DNA of 64,000 bases, taken from assembly GCF_001552195.1 (NCBI RefSeq), contig NZ_BCQS01000013.1, positions 1 to 64,000 of the forward strand, in the 5' to 3' direction. Both the position numbers and the translations under genes were made by a program. The DNA is from Actinomadura latina NBRC 106108 (GTDB lineage: Bacteria; Actinomycetota; Actinomycetes; Streptosporangiales; Streptosporangiaceae). A model generated the notes under the pieces. That model was not told the origin of the DNA. It was given only the letters and a program-made list of their open reading frames with translations, and searched no databases. Below, one piece after another: positions 33,271-42,009 of this stretch (positions are counted from its first letter, which is position 1; each line of letters opens with the position of its first letter).

Positions 33271-33732
33271 CTAGGAGGTGGAGGCCGCCTTCCGCAGGGC
33301 CTCCAAGGCCTTGTCGGCGTGGGTGTTCATGCGGACTTCGCTCTTGATGACGGCCAGGACGCGGCGGTCGGTGCCGATGACGAAGGTCTGGCGCCTGGTG
33401 GGGAGGAGCGCCAGGCCGCGCTTGACGCCGAAGCGGGCGCGGACCTCGCCGGACGGGTCGGACAGGAGCGGGTAGCCGAAGGCGTGCTTGTCGGCGAACT
33501 CCTTCTGCCTGGCGACCGGGTCGGCGCTGACGCCGACCGGGTGGGCGCCGGCCTCGGCGAACTCGGCGACCAGGTCGCGGAAGTGGCAGGCCTCGGTGGT
33601 GCAGCCGGGCGTCAGGGCGGCGGGGTAGAAGAACAGGACCACCGGGCCCTTCTCCAGGAGGGCGGTCAGGGTGCGGGGTTCGCCCGTCTCGTCGGGCAGT
33701 TCGAAGTCGTCCACGATGTCACCGACGTTCAT
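33271..33732 (-). CDS. bcp: Peroxiredoxin, BCP/PrxQ type
   Basis: 153 residues. The AhpC/TSA fold has the peroxidatic cysteine Cys44 in TPGCTTEACHF and a second cysteine five residues later (Cys49), the resolving position of PrxQ/BCP enzymes. KGPVVLFFYPAALTPGC is the typical lead-in. It reduces hydrogen peroxide and organic hydroperoxides using thioredoxin. Its start overlaps the end of the GGCT-like gene by 14 bases, so both are in one operon. Confidence 0.94.
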   Translation of the reverse strand: MNVGDIVDDFELPDETGEPRTLTALLEKGPVVLFFYPAALTPGCTTEACHFRDLVAEFAEAGAHPVGVSADPVARQKEFADKHAFGYPLLSDPSGEVRARFGVKRGLALLPTRRQTFVIGTDRRVLAVIKSEVRMNTHADKALEALRKAASTS

Positions 33733-34345
33733 GGCCCGAACCTAGCAGCGTGATGATCGCCCGGGGCGTCCACGCCCCCTCGGCGCCGGGCCTGGCGGCC
33801 AGGTAGGACGCGGCGCGGCCGGCGGTCCAGCCGTGGGCCTCGCGGAGGCCGTTGCCGAGCATGGCGAGGTAGGGGGCGGTGGGCGCGTTTGGGACGGCCC
33901 GGTGCGGTGAGGTGAAGGTGAGCATGGGGTGGCCGGCCCGTTCGCCCACCCTGATGACGGTCTCGTAGCGGCCGGGGCCCAGGCGCTGGCGGCCGCGGGT
34001 CAGTGCCTCGGAGAGGTCGTGGTCGGTGCCGGTGCCGCGGCGCATCTCCTGGGAGAGGACGTCGCAGAACTGGCGGCGGGTGAGGAGGTAGGCGCGGGCG
34101 GCGGCGCGGCCCGGGAGGTCCGGGTCGTAGAAGGCCATCCCGCCGCCCCAGGTCAGGGAGGTGTGCCCGAAGTAGATGCCGCCGGGGACCGTGATCGACT
34201 GCTCGGCGCGGGCCGGGCGGGGATCGCGGCAGCCGGGGTGGCGGCGGGCGGCGCCCGGCGGGGTGCCGCCGGCGAGGTAGCAGTGGAACCTGTCGCGGAA
34301 GAGGTTAGAGCCGTACGCCACGTACCAGATCGGATCGTCGCTCAC
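33719..34345 (-). CDS. Gamma-glutamylcyclotransferase-like protein
   Basis: 208 residues from GTG 34345. The N-terminal YVAYGSNLFRDRF is the GGCT/AIG2-like substrate-binding signature. GGMAFYDPDLPG and AARAYLLTRRQFCDVL continue the fold. Similar proteins in databases are often labelled histone deacetylase, which the sequence does not support. It may act on gamma-glutamyl amines or peptides. It overlaps the peroxiredoxin gene by 14 bases, so a shared thiol or oxidative-stress role is possible. Confidence 0.75.
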   Translation of the reverse strand: MSDDPIWYVAYGSNLFRDRFHCYLAGGTPPGAARRHPGCRDPRPARAEQSITVPGGIYFGHTSLTWGGGMAFYDPDLPGRAAARAYLLTRRQFCDVLSQEMRRGTGTDHDLSEALTRGRQRLGPGRYETVIRVGERAGHPMLTFTSPHRAVPNAPTAPYLAMLGNGLREAHGWTAGRAASYLAARPGAEGAWTPRAIITLLGSGHERR

Positions 34346-34512
34346 TTGGTCCAGTATTCACGCAGGTCGGGGGTGGTTTGGTAGGGCCAGGCCGGGCCGG
34401 AGGGCGTTTCGCCAGGTTTGACGGCGGGCGCTACCGGATAGGAAACTGGCCGAGCAGGTGTCTACGACGCAGATACCTCCGAGCTTCCCCTGTGTTGTCC
34501 CGGAGGACCGTC

Positions 34513-35769
34513 ATGCATCGCTCTCTTAACATCGCTCTCGTGTCCGCCTCCGACCTCGACGGCGAACACCTGCAGTCAATCCACGTCCGGGATCTCGCTC
34601 GCTCGCTGACCCGTCCGCTCACCTCCGACGGTGAGCCGAACCAGGTCACGGTCTATGCGCGGCGTGAGGACAAGTCGGCGCGCGGCCGGGTGCGGCTCGC
34701 GCCCGGCGCCACGCTCGTGCACCTCGACGCCGGACCGGCCCGCCCACTGTCGGACGAGGAGTCGCTGCAGCACATCCGCGATTTCGCGGACGGGCTGCGC
34801 CGCCGCTGGTCCGGCGCCGGACGCCCCGACATCGTGCACGCGCACGGCTGGATCGGCGGGCTCGCCGCCTGCGCCGTCGCGCGTGAGCTGGGCATCCCGT
34901 TCGCGCAGAGCTACCACGGCGTGGCCGCGACCGAGCGCCGCGCCGGGCGCCGGGTGCACCCGCACCGCGACCGCCTGGAGAAGGCCATCGGCCGGGACGC
35001 CGACATCGTCCTCGCCGGGCACGCGGAGGAGGCCGGCCAGGTCGTGCGGATGGGCGTGCCGCGCCCGTCGGTCGCGGTCGTCCCCTACGGCGTGGACGGT
35101 GAGCACTTCGCGCAGGTCGGCCCGGCGATGCCGCACGGCGACCGGCGCCGCCTGGTGATGGTCTGCGACGACCTGGAGACGGGCGACGTCGCGACCGCGC
35201 TGCGCGCCCTCGTGCACGTCCCGGACGCCGAGCTCGCCGTCGCCGGCGGCCCGGAGCGCGAGGAACTGGAGAGCGACCAGGGCGTGCACCGGCTGCGCCT
35301 GCTCGCCAAGGAACTGCACGTCGCCGACCGGGTGATCTTCCTCGGCCGGGTCCCGCGCAAGAACCTGCCGAAGCTGCTGCGGACGGCGAGCCTCGTGCTC
35401 TGCCTCGCGCCGCACGAGCCGTGCCCGTCGGTGCCGCTGGAGGCCATGGCCTGCGGCGTGCCCGTCGTCGCGACCCCGGCCGGCGGGAACGCCGACGAGG
35501 TCCTCGACCACATCACCGGGCTGCACGTCCCGGCGGGACGGCCGGTCGTGATCGGCCGGGCGGTCCGGCAGCTGCTGGCCGAGGACACCACGCTGCACGG
35601 CTACTCGATCGCCGCCGCCGACCGCGCCCGCTCCCGCTACGCGCTGGAGCGGATCGCCGCCGAGACGCTGCGCGCCTACGTGAAGGTGCTGCCCGTCCCC
35701 GAGCCCGAGCTCGAGCCCGAGCCGGCGCCCGAGGACGAGACCGGAAAGGCCCCCGCCCTGGTCAGCTGA
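34513..35769 (+). CDS. GT4-family glycosyltransferase
   Basis: 418 residues from ATG 34513 (GGAGG six bases upstream). The GT-B fold is visible: N-terminal LNIALVSASDLDGEHLQ, acceptor-side DIVHAHGWIGGLAA, and the C-terminal donor site VIFLGRVPRKNLPKLLRTA with the EPCPSVPLEAMACGVPVVATPAGGNADEV block. The latter carries the EX7E-type glutamates of GT4 enzymes. The enzyme transfers a sugar from a nucleotide donor; acceptor and sugar are unknown. The acidic C-terminal tail has Glu-Pro repeats. A strong terminator follows, preceded by a duplicated 16-bp unit. Confidence 0.93.
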   Translation: MHRSLNIALVSASDLDGEHLQSIHVRDLARSLTRPLTSDGEPNQVTVYARREDKSARGRVRLAPGATLVHLDAGPARPLSDEESLQHIRDFADGLRRRWSGAGRPDIVHAHGWIGGLAACAVARELGIPFAQSYHGVAATERRAGRRVHPHRDRLEKAIGRDADIVLAGHAEEAGQVVRMGVPRPSVAVVPYGVDGEHFAQVGPAMPHGDRRRLVMVCDDLETGDVATALRALVHVPDAELAVAGGPEREELESDQGVHRLRLLAKELHVADRVIFLGRVPRKNLPKLLRTASLVLCLAPHEPCPSVPLEAMACGVPVVATPAGGNADEVLDHITGLHVPAGRPVVIGRAVRQLLAEDTTLHGYSIAAADRARSRYALERIAAETLRAYVKVLPVPEPELEPEPAPEDETGKAPALVS

Positions 35770-35798
35770 CACCGTCCTCGACTGACACCGTCCTCGAC
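35767..35798 (+). repeat. Tandem 16-bp duplication spanning the glycosyltransferase stop
   Basis: TGACACCGTCCTCGAC occurs twice in perfect tandem (35767-35782 and 35783-35798). The first copy begins with the TGA stop codon of the glycosyltransferase gene. It appears to be a slippage duplication between the stop and the terminator hairpin. Confidence 0.9.
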
Positions 35799-35809
35799 AC
35801 GGCGGGGCG

Positions 35810-35843
35810 CGGGCCCCGGTTCCCTCCCCGGAACCGGGGCCCG
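35810..35843 (+). terminator. Strong hairpin terminator after the glycosyltransferase
   Basis: CGGGCCCCGGTTCC (35810-35823) pairs perfectly with GGAACCGGGGCCCG (35830-35843) across a six-base loop, giving a 14-bp GC-rich stem. It lies 41 bases after the stop and 33 before the next gene. There is no T-tract. Confidence 0.85.
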
Positions 35844-35875
35844 TCCACGTCCCGCCCGGTGGGATACTCGGCGGA

Positions 35876-38824
35876 ATGAACGGGGTGCTGATCGGCCGGG
35901 GCGCGGAGCTCGCGGAGCTGACGGCCGCGCTGGAGCGGGCGGCGGCCGGCGCCGCCGGCGCCGTGCTGGTCAGCGGCGACGCCGGCGTCGGCAAATCGCA
36001 CCTGGTGGCCGCGCTGACCCGGGCCGCGCGCGGCAAGGGATGCGCGGTGCTGGTCGGGCAGTGCGCGGAACTGGGCGAGAGCATGCCGTACCTGCCGCTC
36101 GCGGACGCGCTGTGGACGGCCGCGCAGGGCGGCGCGCCGGCGGCGGGCGAGGTGCGCGCCGCGCTCGACGCCCGCCCCGTGCTGCGGCGCCTGCTCCCGG
36201 ACGGCGACGGCGGCCCCGGCGCGGCGTCGGAGCTGGGCCAGCAGCAGCTCTTCGGCGGGGTGCTCGGGCTGCTCGGCGAGCTGGGCCGGGACCGGCCCGT
36301 CCTGCTCGTCCTGGAGGACCTGCACTGGGCCGACCGGTCCACCCGGCATCTGCTGACGTTCCTGTGCCGCGTCCTGCAGCGCGAGCGGGTCTGCCTCGTC
36401 GGGACCTACCGGTCGGACGACCTGCATCGGCGGCATCCGCTGCGCCCGGTGGTGGCGGAGCTGCTGCGGCTGCCGAACGTGACCGGCGTCGAGGTCCCGC
36501 CGTTCGGCCCCGGCGAGACCGCCGAGTACCTGGCGGAGCTGTCGCGCGGGGCCGCGCCGGTCACGGCGGAGGTCGTGGAGCGGGTGCACCAGCGCTCGGA
36601 GGGCAACCCGTTCTACGCCGGCGAGCTGTACTCGGCCGACCCGGACCTGCGGGACGGGCCGGCGGAGCTGCCGTCCGGGCTCGCCGACCTGCTGCTGTCG
36701 CGGGTGGAGCGGCTGTCGGACGCCGGGCAGCGGGTGGTGCGGGTCGCGGCGGTGGCGGGGCGCCGCATCGACGACGAGCTGGTGCGCCGCGTGTCCGGGC
36801 TGGACGAGGCGGCGGTCGGCGAGGCGCTGCGCGAGGTGGTGTCGCACCAGCTGCTCGTCCCGTACGGGACCGGCTACACGTTCCGGCACGCGCTGCTGCG
36901 CGAGGCCGTCTACGCCGACCTGCTGCCGGGCGAGCGGACCCGGCTGCACGCCGACTTCGCCCGCCTCCTCGCGGGCCCGCCGGACGGGACGCGGGGGCCG
37001 GCGGCGGAGCTCGCGCACCACAGCCTCGCCGCGCACGACCTGCCGGCCGCGTTCGCCGCGTCGGTCGAGGCGGGCCGGGAGGCCGACCGGCTGGGCGCGC
37101 CCGCGGAGGCGTTCGAGCACTACGAGCGGGCACTGGAGCTGTGGGAGGCCGTCCCCGGGCCGGCCGAGGCCGCCGGCGTCGACCGGATGTGGCTGTCGCT
37201 GACCGCGGCGCAGGCGTCCGCGCGGGCCGGGGAGCTGCGCCGGGCCGTGCACCGGCTGCGCCGCCTGCTGGAGGTCGCCGACCCCGCCGACGCCGTCCTC
37301 GGCTCGACGATCCGCGAGCATCTCGCGGCCTTCCTCGGCGACATCGACGAGGACGCGGAGTCGCAGGCCATGGCGCGGGAGGCCGTCGCGATGCTGCCGG
37401 CCGCCCCGCCGACGGAGGAGCGCGCCCACGCCCTCGCCACCTACGCCCGGACGCTGCTGTACCGCGACGCGGACGGCGAGCTCCCCGCGCTGGCGGAGCG
37501 GGCCATCGAGGAGGCGCGCGCCGCCGGGGCCACCGGCGCCGAGTCGAGCCTGCTGGTCACGCTCGGCCTGTACCGGGAGTCGCGGGAGGCCGACACCGGC
37601 GTCGCGGAGGTGTTCGAGAAGGCCCGTGATCTGGCCGCCGCGAGCGACGAGACGTCGATGAGCGCCATGCGGGCCGCGTTCCATTACGCGCGGACGAAGT
37701 TCGACCGCGGCGACCTCGCCGGCGCGATCCGCGCCGCCGACGAGGGCGTGAAGTTCGCCCTCGACAACGGGCTCGGCTGGAGCACGTTCGGGACGGTGCT
37801 GCGCTCGCTGCGCTACCTCGTCCACTACACGACGGGGAACTGGGCGGAGGCGAACCGGCTGGCGGACGGGTTCTCGGTCCAGGTCGTCCGGCCGTACGAG
37901 GCGCAGGTGTCGGCGTACTCCCTGTTCGTCGGGGTCGCGCAGGGCTCCCCCGACGTGGAGGAGCGGCTCCGGTGGATCGAGCCGCTGTGGGGGCGGGACG
38001 CGTTCCTCAACTACGTCGCGCGGGGCCTCGCCGCCGAGCACGCCCTCTGGCAGGGCGACCCGGACACCGCGATCGAGCATGTCGGGAACGTCCTCGGCAC
38101 CGTCTACCTCAACACCTCCGGAGCGATCCGCATCGCCGCGACCGGGCTGTGGGCGGAGGCCGACCGGGCCGCGCGGGCCCGCGCCGCCGGCGACGGCGCG
38201 GCGGCGCGGGCGGCGGCCGAGGCGGGCGACGAGCTGCTGCGGGTGGCGCGGACGGTCGTCGCGGTCAGCGCCGACGGGCAGCCGCGTGCCTGGCTCGGGC
38301 TCGAAGGCCTCGCGTGGCTGGCCCGCGCGGAGGCGGAGCGGCGGCGCATCGACGGCGTCCACGACGTGGACCTGTGGCGGAGGACCGCCGACCTGTTCAC
38401 CTACGGCGACCCGGGCGGCGGCTTCGTCTACGAGGTGGCGCGGTCGCGGTGGCGGCTGGCGGAGGCCCTCGCCGAGAACGGCGACCGCGACGAGGCGGCG
38501 GTCCAGTGGCGCTCGGCCGCCGAGATCGCCGAGCGCCTCGGCGCGACACCGCTCCTGTCGGCCCTGCGCGACCTCGGCACCCGCGCCCGCCTCAGCCCGG
38601 CCCGCACGGCGCCCGCCTCGTCCGGCGGCCCCCTGGCCCCCCTCACCGCGCGGGAGCGGGAGGTGCTGAAGCTGGTCGCGGACGGCCGCAACAACCGGGA
38701 GATCGCCGCGGCGCTGTTCATCTCCCCGAAGACCGCGAGCGTCCACGTCTCCAACATCCTCGCCAAGCTCAACGTCACCAGCCGCACCCAGGCCGCCGCC
38801 GTCGCGCACCGCGAAGGAATATGA
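35876..38824 (+). CDS. LuxR-family regulator of the large ATP-binding (LAL) type
   Basis: 982 residues. The N-terminal AAA ATPase has Walker A SGDAGVGKSHL (~33-43) and Walker B LLVLEDLHWAD near 145. A long helical TPR-like region follows. The C-terminal LuxR/GerE HTH (~918-982) reads PLTAREREVLKLVADGRNNR ... ALFISPKTASVHVSNILAKL. LAL regulators control secondary metabolism or sugar use in actinomycetes, typically responding to a small molecule. It stands alone between two terminators, so it controls targets elsewhere or its own gene. Confidence 0.94.
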   Translation: MNGVLIGRGAELAELTAALERAAAGAAGAVLVSGDAGVGKSHLVAALTRAARGKGCAVLVGQCAELGESMPYLPLADALWTAAQGGAPAAGEVRAALDARPVLRRLLPDGDGGPGAASELGQQQLFGGVLGLLGELGRDRPVLLVLEDLHWADRSTRHLLTFLCRVLQRERVCLVGTYRSDDLHRRHPLRPVVAELLRLPNVTGVEVPPFGPGETAEYLAELSRGAAPVTAEVVERVHQRSEGNPFYAGELYSADPDLRDGPAELPSGLADLLLSRVERLSDAGQRVVRVAAVAGRRIDDELVRRVSGLDEAAVGEALREVVSHQLLVPYGTGYTFRHALLREAVYADLLPGERTRLHADFARLLAGPPDGTRGPAAELAHHSLAAHDLPAAFAASVEAGREADRLGAPAEAFEHYERALELWEAVPGPAEAAGVDRMWLSLTAAQASARAGELRRAVHRLRRLLEVADPADAVLGSTIREHLAAFLGDIDEDAESQAMAREAVAMLPAAPPTEERAHALATYARTLLYRDADGELPALAERAIEEARAAGATGAESSLLVTLGLYRESREADTGVAEVFEKARDLAAASDETSMSAMRAAFHYARTKFDRGDLAGAIRAADEGVKFALDNGLGWSTFGTVLRSLRYLVHYTTGNWAEANRLADGFSVQVVRPYEAQVSAYSLFVGVAQGSPDVEERLRWIEPLWGRDAFLNYVARGLAAEHALWQGDPDTAIEHVGNVLGTVYLNTSGAIRIAATGLWAEADRAARARAAGDGAAARAAAEAGDELLRVARTVVAVSADGQPRAWLGLEGLAWLARAEAERRRIDGVHDVDLWRRTADLFTYGDPGGGFVYEVARSRWRLAEALAENGDRDEAAVQWRSAAEIAERLGATPLLSALRDLGTRARLSPARTAPASSGGPLAPLTAREREVLKLVADGRNNREIAAALFISPKTASVHVSNILAKLNVTSRTQAAAVAHREGI

Positions 38825-38904
38825 ATCTTGCCATGGCGCGCCGGGTTCAGTAATCTCCGATTCGTGACTGCCGGGTCGGCCTCAGGCCATGAGCGAGTGA
38901 GGTT

Positions 38905-38927
38905 CCCGGCCTCCGAGTGAGGCCGGG
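38905..38927 (+). terminator. Hairpin terminator after the LAL regulator
   Basis: CCCGGCCTC (38905-38913) pairs with GAGGCCGGG (38919-38927) around a five-base loop, 80 bases after the LAL stop. The rest of the 281-base gap before the next gene (38825-39105) holds no gene I can support. Confidence 0.65.
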
Positions 38928-39105
38928 GCGGGCGCGCGGCCCGCCTTTTCCACTCGCGTTCTCCCTCTTCTCTTCACGCGCGTCGCGCGACGTCATCGGG
39001 CATGCCCGAATCCTCGGCATGCCTTCCACACCCTTTTCGCAAGCCACGGCTGCACGCCATTCCCGTGGCTTATTTCGCCATGCTCGAAAACAGCTCAGGA
39101 GACAG

Positions 39106-39933
39106 ATGGATTTCAACAGGCAGGTCATCGAGGAGTTCCGCGCGAACGGCGGGCGGGTCGGCGGCCCGTTCGAGGGCGGGCGGCTGCTCCTGCTGACCAC
39201 GACCGGGGCGCGGTCGGGCGCCCGGCGCACGACGCCGCTCGGGTACCTGCCGGACGGGGACGGCCGCGTCCTCGTCATCGCGTCGGCGGGGGGCTCGCCG
39301 AAGAACCCGGCGTGGTTCCACAACCTGGTCGCGAACCCGCGCGTCACGGTGGAGAGCGGCGCCTTCGAGTACGAGGCGGACGCCGTCGTCCTGGCGGGGG
39401 CCGAGCGCGACGCCGCGTTCGCGCGGGCCGTCGGCTCCGATCCGGGGTGGGGCGAGTACGAGGCCGGGTCGGGGCGGACGCTGCCGGTCGTCGCGCTGGT
39501 TCCGGTGGTGGCCGGGCCGCCCGGTGGGCCGGAGACGCCGGGGGCCATGCTCGTCGCGGTGCACGACGCGTTCCGCGGCGAGCTGGCCCTGATCCGCAAG
39601 GAGGTCGCCGCGTCGGGGGCCGGGCTGGGGGCGCAGTTGCGCGTCAACTGCCTGACGCTGTGCCAGGGGCTCGGCAACCATCACATGGGCGAGGACCAGC
39701 AGCTGTTCCCGCTCCTGGAGCGGCACCATCCGGGACTCGCGCCGGCCCTGGCGCGGCTGCGGGACGAGCACGAGACGGTGAAGGAACTGCTGGAGGAGCT
39801 GCGCCGCGTCCTCGACGACGGTGACCCGGCGGCTCTGCTGGGCGAGGTCGAGCGGCTCACCGCCGCCGTGGAGGCGCACCTCGACCGGGAGGAGGAGCGG
39901 CTCGTGCCGCTGCTCGACGCGCTCGACCTCTAG
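39106..39933 (+). CDS. Fusion of F420-dependent nitroreductase-like (DDN) domain and hemerythrin-like domain
   Basis: 275 residues from ATG 39106 (AGGAGA upstream). Residues ~1-135 are a DDN/F420H2-dependent quinone reductase-like split barrel: GRLLLLTTTGARSGARRTTPLGY, then NPAWFHNLVANPRVTVE. Residues ~145-275 form a hemerythrin HHE four-helix bundle with candidate iron ligands in VAVHDAF, GNHHMGEDQQLFP, RDEHETV and EAHLDREEERLVP. The DDN half would bind deazaflavin F420; the hemerythrin half a di-iron centre that senses or carries oxygen or nitric oxide. The combined protein could couple redox sensing to F420H2 oxidation. Its stop overlaps the stop of the convergent gene (CTAG). Confidence 0.9.
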   Translation: MDFNRQVIEEFRANGGRVGGPFEGGRLLLLTTTGARSGARRTTPLGYLPDGDGRVLVIASAGGSPKNPAWFHNLVANPRVTVESGAFEYEADAVVLAGAERDAAFARAVGSDPGWGEYEAGSGRTLPVVALVPVVAGPPGGPETPGAMLVAVHDAFRGELALIRKEVAASGAGLGAQLRVNCLTLCQGLGNHHMGEDQQLFPLLERHHPGLAPALARLRDEHETVKELLEELRRVLDDGDPAALLGEVERLTAAVEAHLDREEERLVPLLDALDL

Positions 39934-40997
39934 AGGAGGCCGCGGCCGGTGATCAGCGGGAGGTCCAGCGCGGTGAGCAGGCCGGGCGGTGCTTCGACGA
40001 CGGCGGGGATCGCGTTGACCAGGCGCATCGCGGTGGCCTTCAGCCCGGCGGTGTTGATGTCGCCGTCCGAGCCGAGGAGCCGCAGGTCGACGGTGTAGTC
40101 CGGCTCGCCGCTGACCTCCACCCGGTAGCAGCCGGCGCCGGCGGGCCGCGGCCAGTCGGGGGCGAGGTCGTCGCGGAGCCGGGTGACGTGCTCCAGGACG
40201 ATGACGGCCTCGCCGCCGCGCATGCCCCGCAGTTCCCACCGCAGCGCGGCGGCGGTGCCCTTCCGGACCGTCCCGGCGGAGACGTCGAACGTGTCGGGGG
40301 CGGGGAGGCGGGTGTGCCGTTCGGCGATCTCGTCGAGCTCCACGTCGAGGCCGGCGGCGAGTTGCCGGACGACGCTCCCCCACGCCATCGTCAGGGCGCC
40401 GGCCCGCAGTAGCGGCGGCGTCTCGTCCAGGGGGCGGCCGAAGCCCATGAAGTCGAACAGCACCGTGCCCTGGTCGTAGGTCGCCAGGTTGATGATCTCC
40501 ATGCAGCGGAGCCGGTCGACGCGCTCGCTGATGCCGGTGACCGCGAGCGGCAGCAGGTCGTTGGCGAAGCCCGGGTCGATGCCGTTGACGAAGATCGACA
40601 CCCCGCCCGCGGCGGCCGCCTCCCGCACCGGGCCGACCAGCCCGGGCGGGACGCCGCCGCCGTCCGGGAACTGCAGGAACATCACGCTGCTGGACACGAC
40701 GTTGACGCCCGCGCGCAGGATGCGGCACAGGTCGTCGACCGCCTCCGCCGGCCGGACGTCCGCCATCGCGGTGTAGACGACGCAGTCGGGGCGGGGCGCG
40801 AGCAGCGCGCCGGCGTCGTCCGTGGCGGTGATCCCGAGGTCGCGGCCCAGGCCGGCCAGCTCGCCCGCGTCCTTGCCGACCTTGGCGGGGGTGGACGTCC
40901 AGACTCCGGCGAGTTCGAGGTCGGGGCGCGCGTCGATGCCCGCGATGGCGTTCCGGCCGACGTTGCCTGTGCTCCAGGCGACGACGCGGTACGTCAC
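39930..40997 (-). CDS. DapB-like NAD(P)-binding protein (dihydrodipicolinate reductase N-terminal fold)
   Basis: 355 residues from GTG 40997, which overlaps the SDR stop as GTGA. The Rossmann start (YRVVAWSTGNVGRNAIAGI) and VVYTAMADVRPAEAVDDLCRIL match the actinobacterial dihydrodipicolinate reductase-like or diaminopimelate dehydrogenase-like family. This is distinct from true DapB in lysine synthesis. Relatives are found in steroid and terpenoid degradation loci. A C-terminal region (~150-355) supplies a substrate-binding domain. With the coupled SDR it probably forms a two-step oxidoreductase module, with substrate unknown. Confidence 0.82.
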   Translation of the reverse strand: MTYRVVAWSTGNVGRNAIAGIDARPDLELAGVWTSTPAKVGKDAGELAGLGRDLGITATDDAGALLAPRPDCVVYTAMADVRPAEAVDDLCRILRAGVNVVSSSVMFLQFPDGGGVPPGLVGPVREAAAAGGVSIFVNGIDPGFANDLLPLAVTGISERVDRLRCMEIINLATYDQGTVLFDFMGFGRPLDETPPLLRAGALTMAWGSVVRQLAAGLDVELDEIAERHTRLPAPDTFDVSAGTVRKGTAAALRWELRGMRGGEAVIVLEHVTRLRDDLAPDWPRPAGAGCYRVEVSGEPDYTVDLRLLGSDGDINTAGLKATAMRLVNAIPAVVEAPPGLLTALDLPLITGRGLL

Positions 40998-41782
40998 AGG
41001 TCCTCCAGGCCGAGATCCAGGTTGGGCGTCTCGATGCCGCCGTCGACGCGCAGGAGGCTGCCGGTGACGTAGGCGGAGGCCGGCGCGGCGAGGTAGAGGA
41101 CGGCGGCGGCGACGTCCTCGGGGTCGCCGACGCGGTGCAGCGGCGTCAGGCGCTCCATCTCGGTGCGCAGGTCGTCGTTGGTCATGACGACGTCCAGCGC
41201 GGACGTCGCGATGGAGCCGACGGCGATCGCGTTGACGCGGACGCGCGGGGCCAGGTCGAACGCGGCGAGCCGCGTGTAGTGGGCGAGCGCGGCCTTGGCG
41301 CTGCCGTAGGCGAGGTAGCCGCGGCCGGCGATGCGTCCCACGGCGGAGGAGATGTTGACGACGCTGCCGCCGCCCGCCTCCAGGAGATGGGGGACGGCGG
41401 CGCGGGTCAGCGCGTGCGCCGTGGCGACGTTGAACCGGAACGCCTTCTCCAGGTGCCGGGGCTTGGTGTCCATGAAGGGGGCCGGCATGGCGCCGCCCAT
41501 GTTGTTCACCACGATGTCGAGGCGGCCGAGGCCCTCGACGGCGCGTCCGGCCAGTTCGGCGGCGGTGTCGGGGTCGCTGAGATCGGACGGGACGACCAGC
41601 GCCCGGCGCCCGGCGGCCTCGATCTCGGACGCGACCTTGCGGAGCTGCTCCTCCGTGCGCGCGGAGATCACCACGTCGGCGCCGGCCTGCGCGAGCGCGA
41701 CCGCGGCGGCCGCGCCGAGGCCGCGGCCGGCGCCGGTCACGACCGCCACCCTGCCATCGATTCGGAACCGATCCCAGATCAC
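40994..41782 (-). CDS. Short-chain dehydrogenase/reductase
   Basis: 262 residues from GTG 41782 (GGAGG about eight bases upstream; an in-frame ATG at 41842 has no good site). Classical SDR features are present: cofactor motif TGAGRGLG (~16-23), DIVVNNMGG, catalytic Ser in NISSAVG, and Tyr/Lys in YLAYGSAK. The C terminus YVTGSLLRVDGG is typical of the 3-ketoacyl or 7-alpha-hydroxysteroid dehydrogenase-like subfamily. It overlaps the DapB-like gene by four bases and is divergent from the lanthipeptide operon. Confidence 0.93.
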   Translation of the reverse strand: MIWDRFRIDGRVAVVTGAGRGLGAAAAVALAQAGADVVISARTEEQLRKVASEIEAAGRRALVVPSDLSDPDTAAELAGRAVEGLGRLDIVVNNMGGAMPAPFMDTKPRHLEKAFRFNVATAHALTRAAVPHLLEAGGGSVVNISSAVGRIAGRGYLAYGSAKAALAHYTRLAAFDLAPRVRVNAIAVGSIATSALDVVMTNDDLRTEMERLTPLHRVGDPEDVAAAVLYLAAPASAYVTGSLLRVDGGIETPNLDLGLEDL

Positions 41783-42009
41783 CGGCGTCACCTCCGGGCC
41801 GTCGCACCGCCGCCCGCACAGCCTACGCAGAAAGTAGAACATGTTTCAATACGCGCCCCGCGCGGCAGTCCCGTGACCGCCGCACGATGACGGCCGGTAG
41901 ATGTTCACGGGTCATTCGTTATTTCCGCTACTAGCCGTTTACCGGTGGTCCTGCAATTCTCTATTGCGGAGCGCGGCAACGGCGGGTCAACGCGGAAGGG
42001 AATTCGGCT

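Noticed and set aside
33719..34345. Histone deacetylase annotation for the GGCT-like protein
   Set aside because: Close relatives often carry that label, but the YVAYGSNL start is the gamma-glutamylcyclotransferase-like signature and no deacetylase motif is present.
35762..38809. 1015-codon minus-strand frame opposite the LAL regulator
   Set aside because: The plus-strand product has Walker A, Walker B and a LuxR HTH; the opposite frame is shadow sequence.
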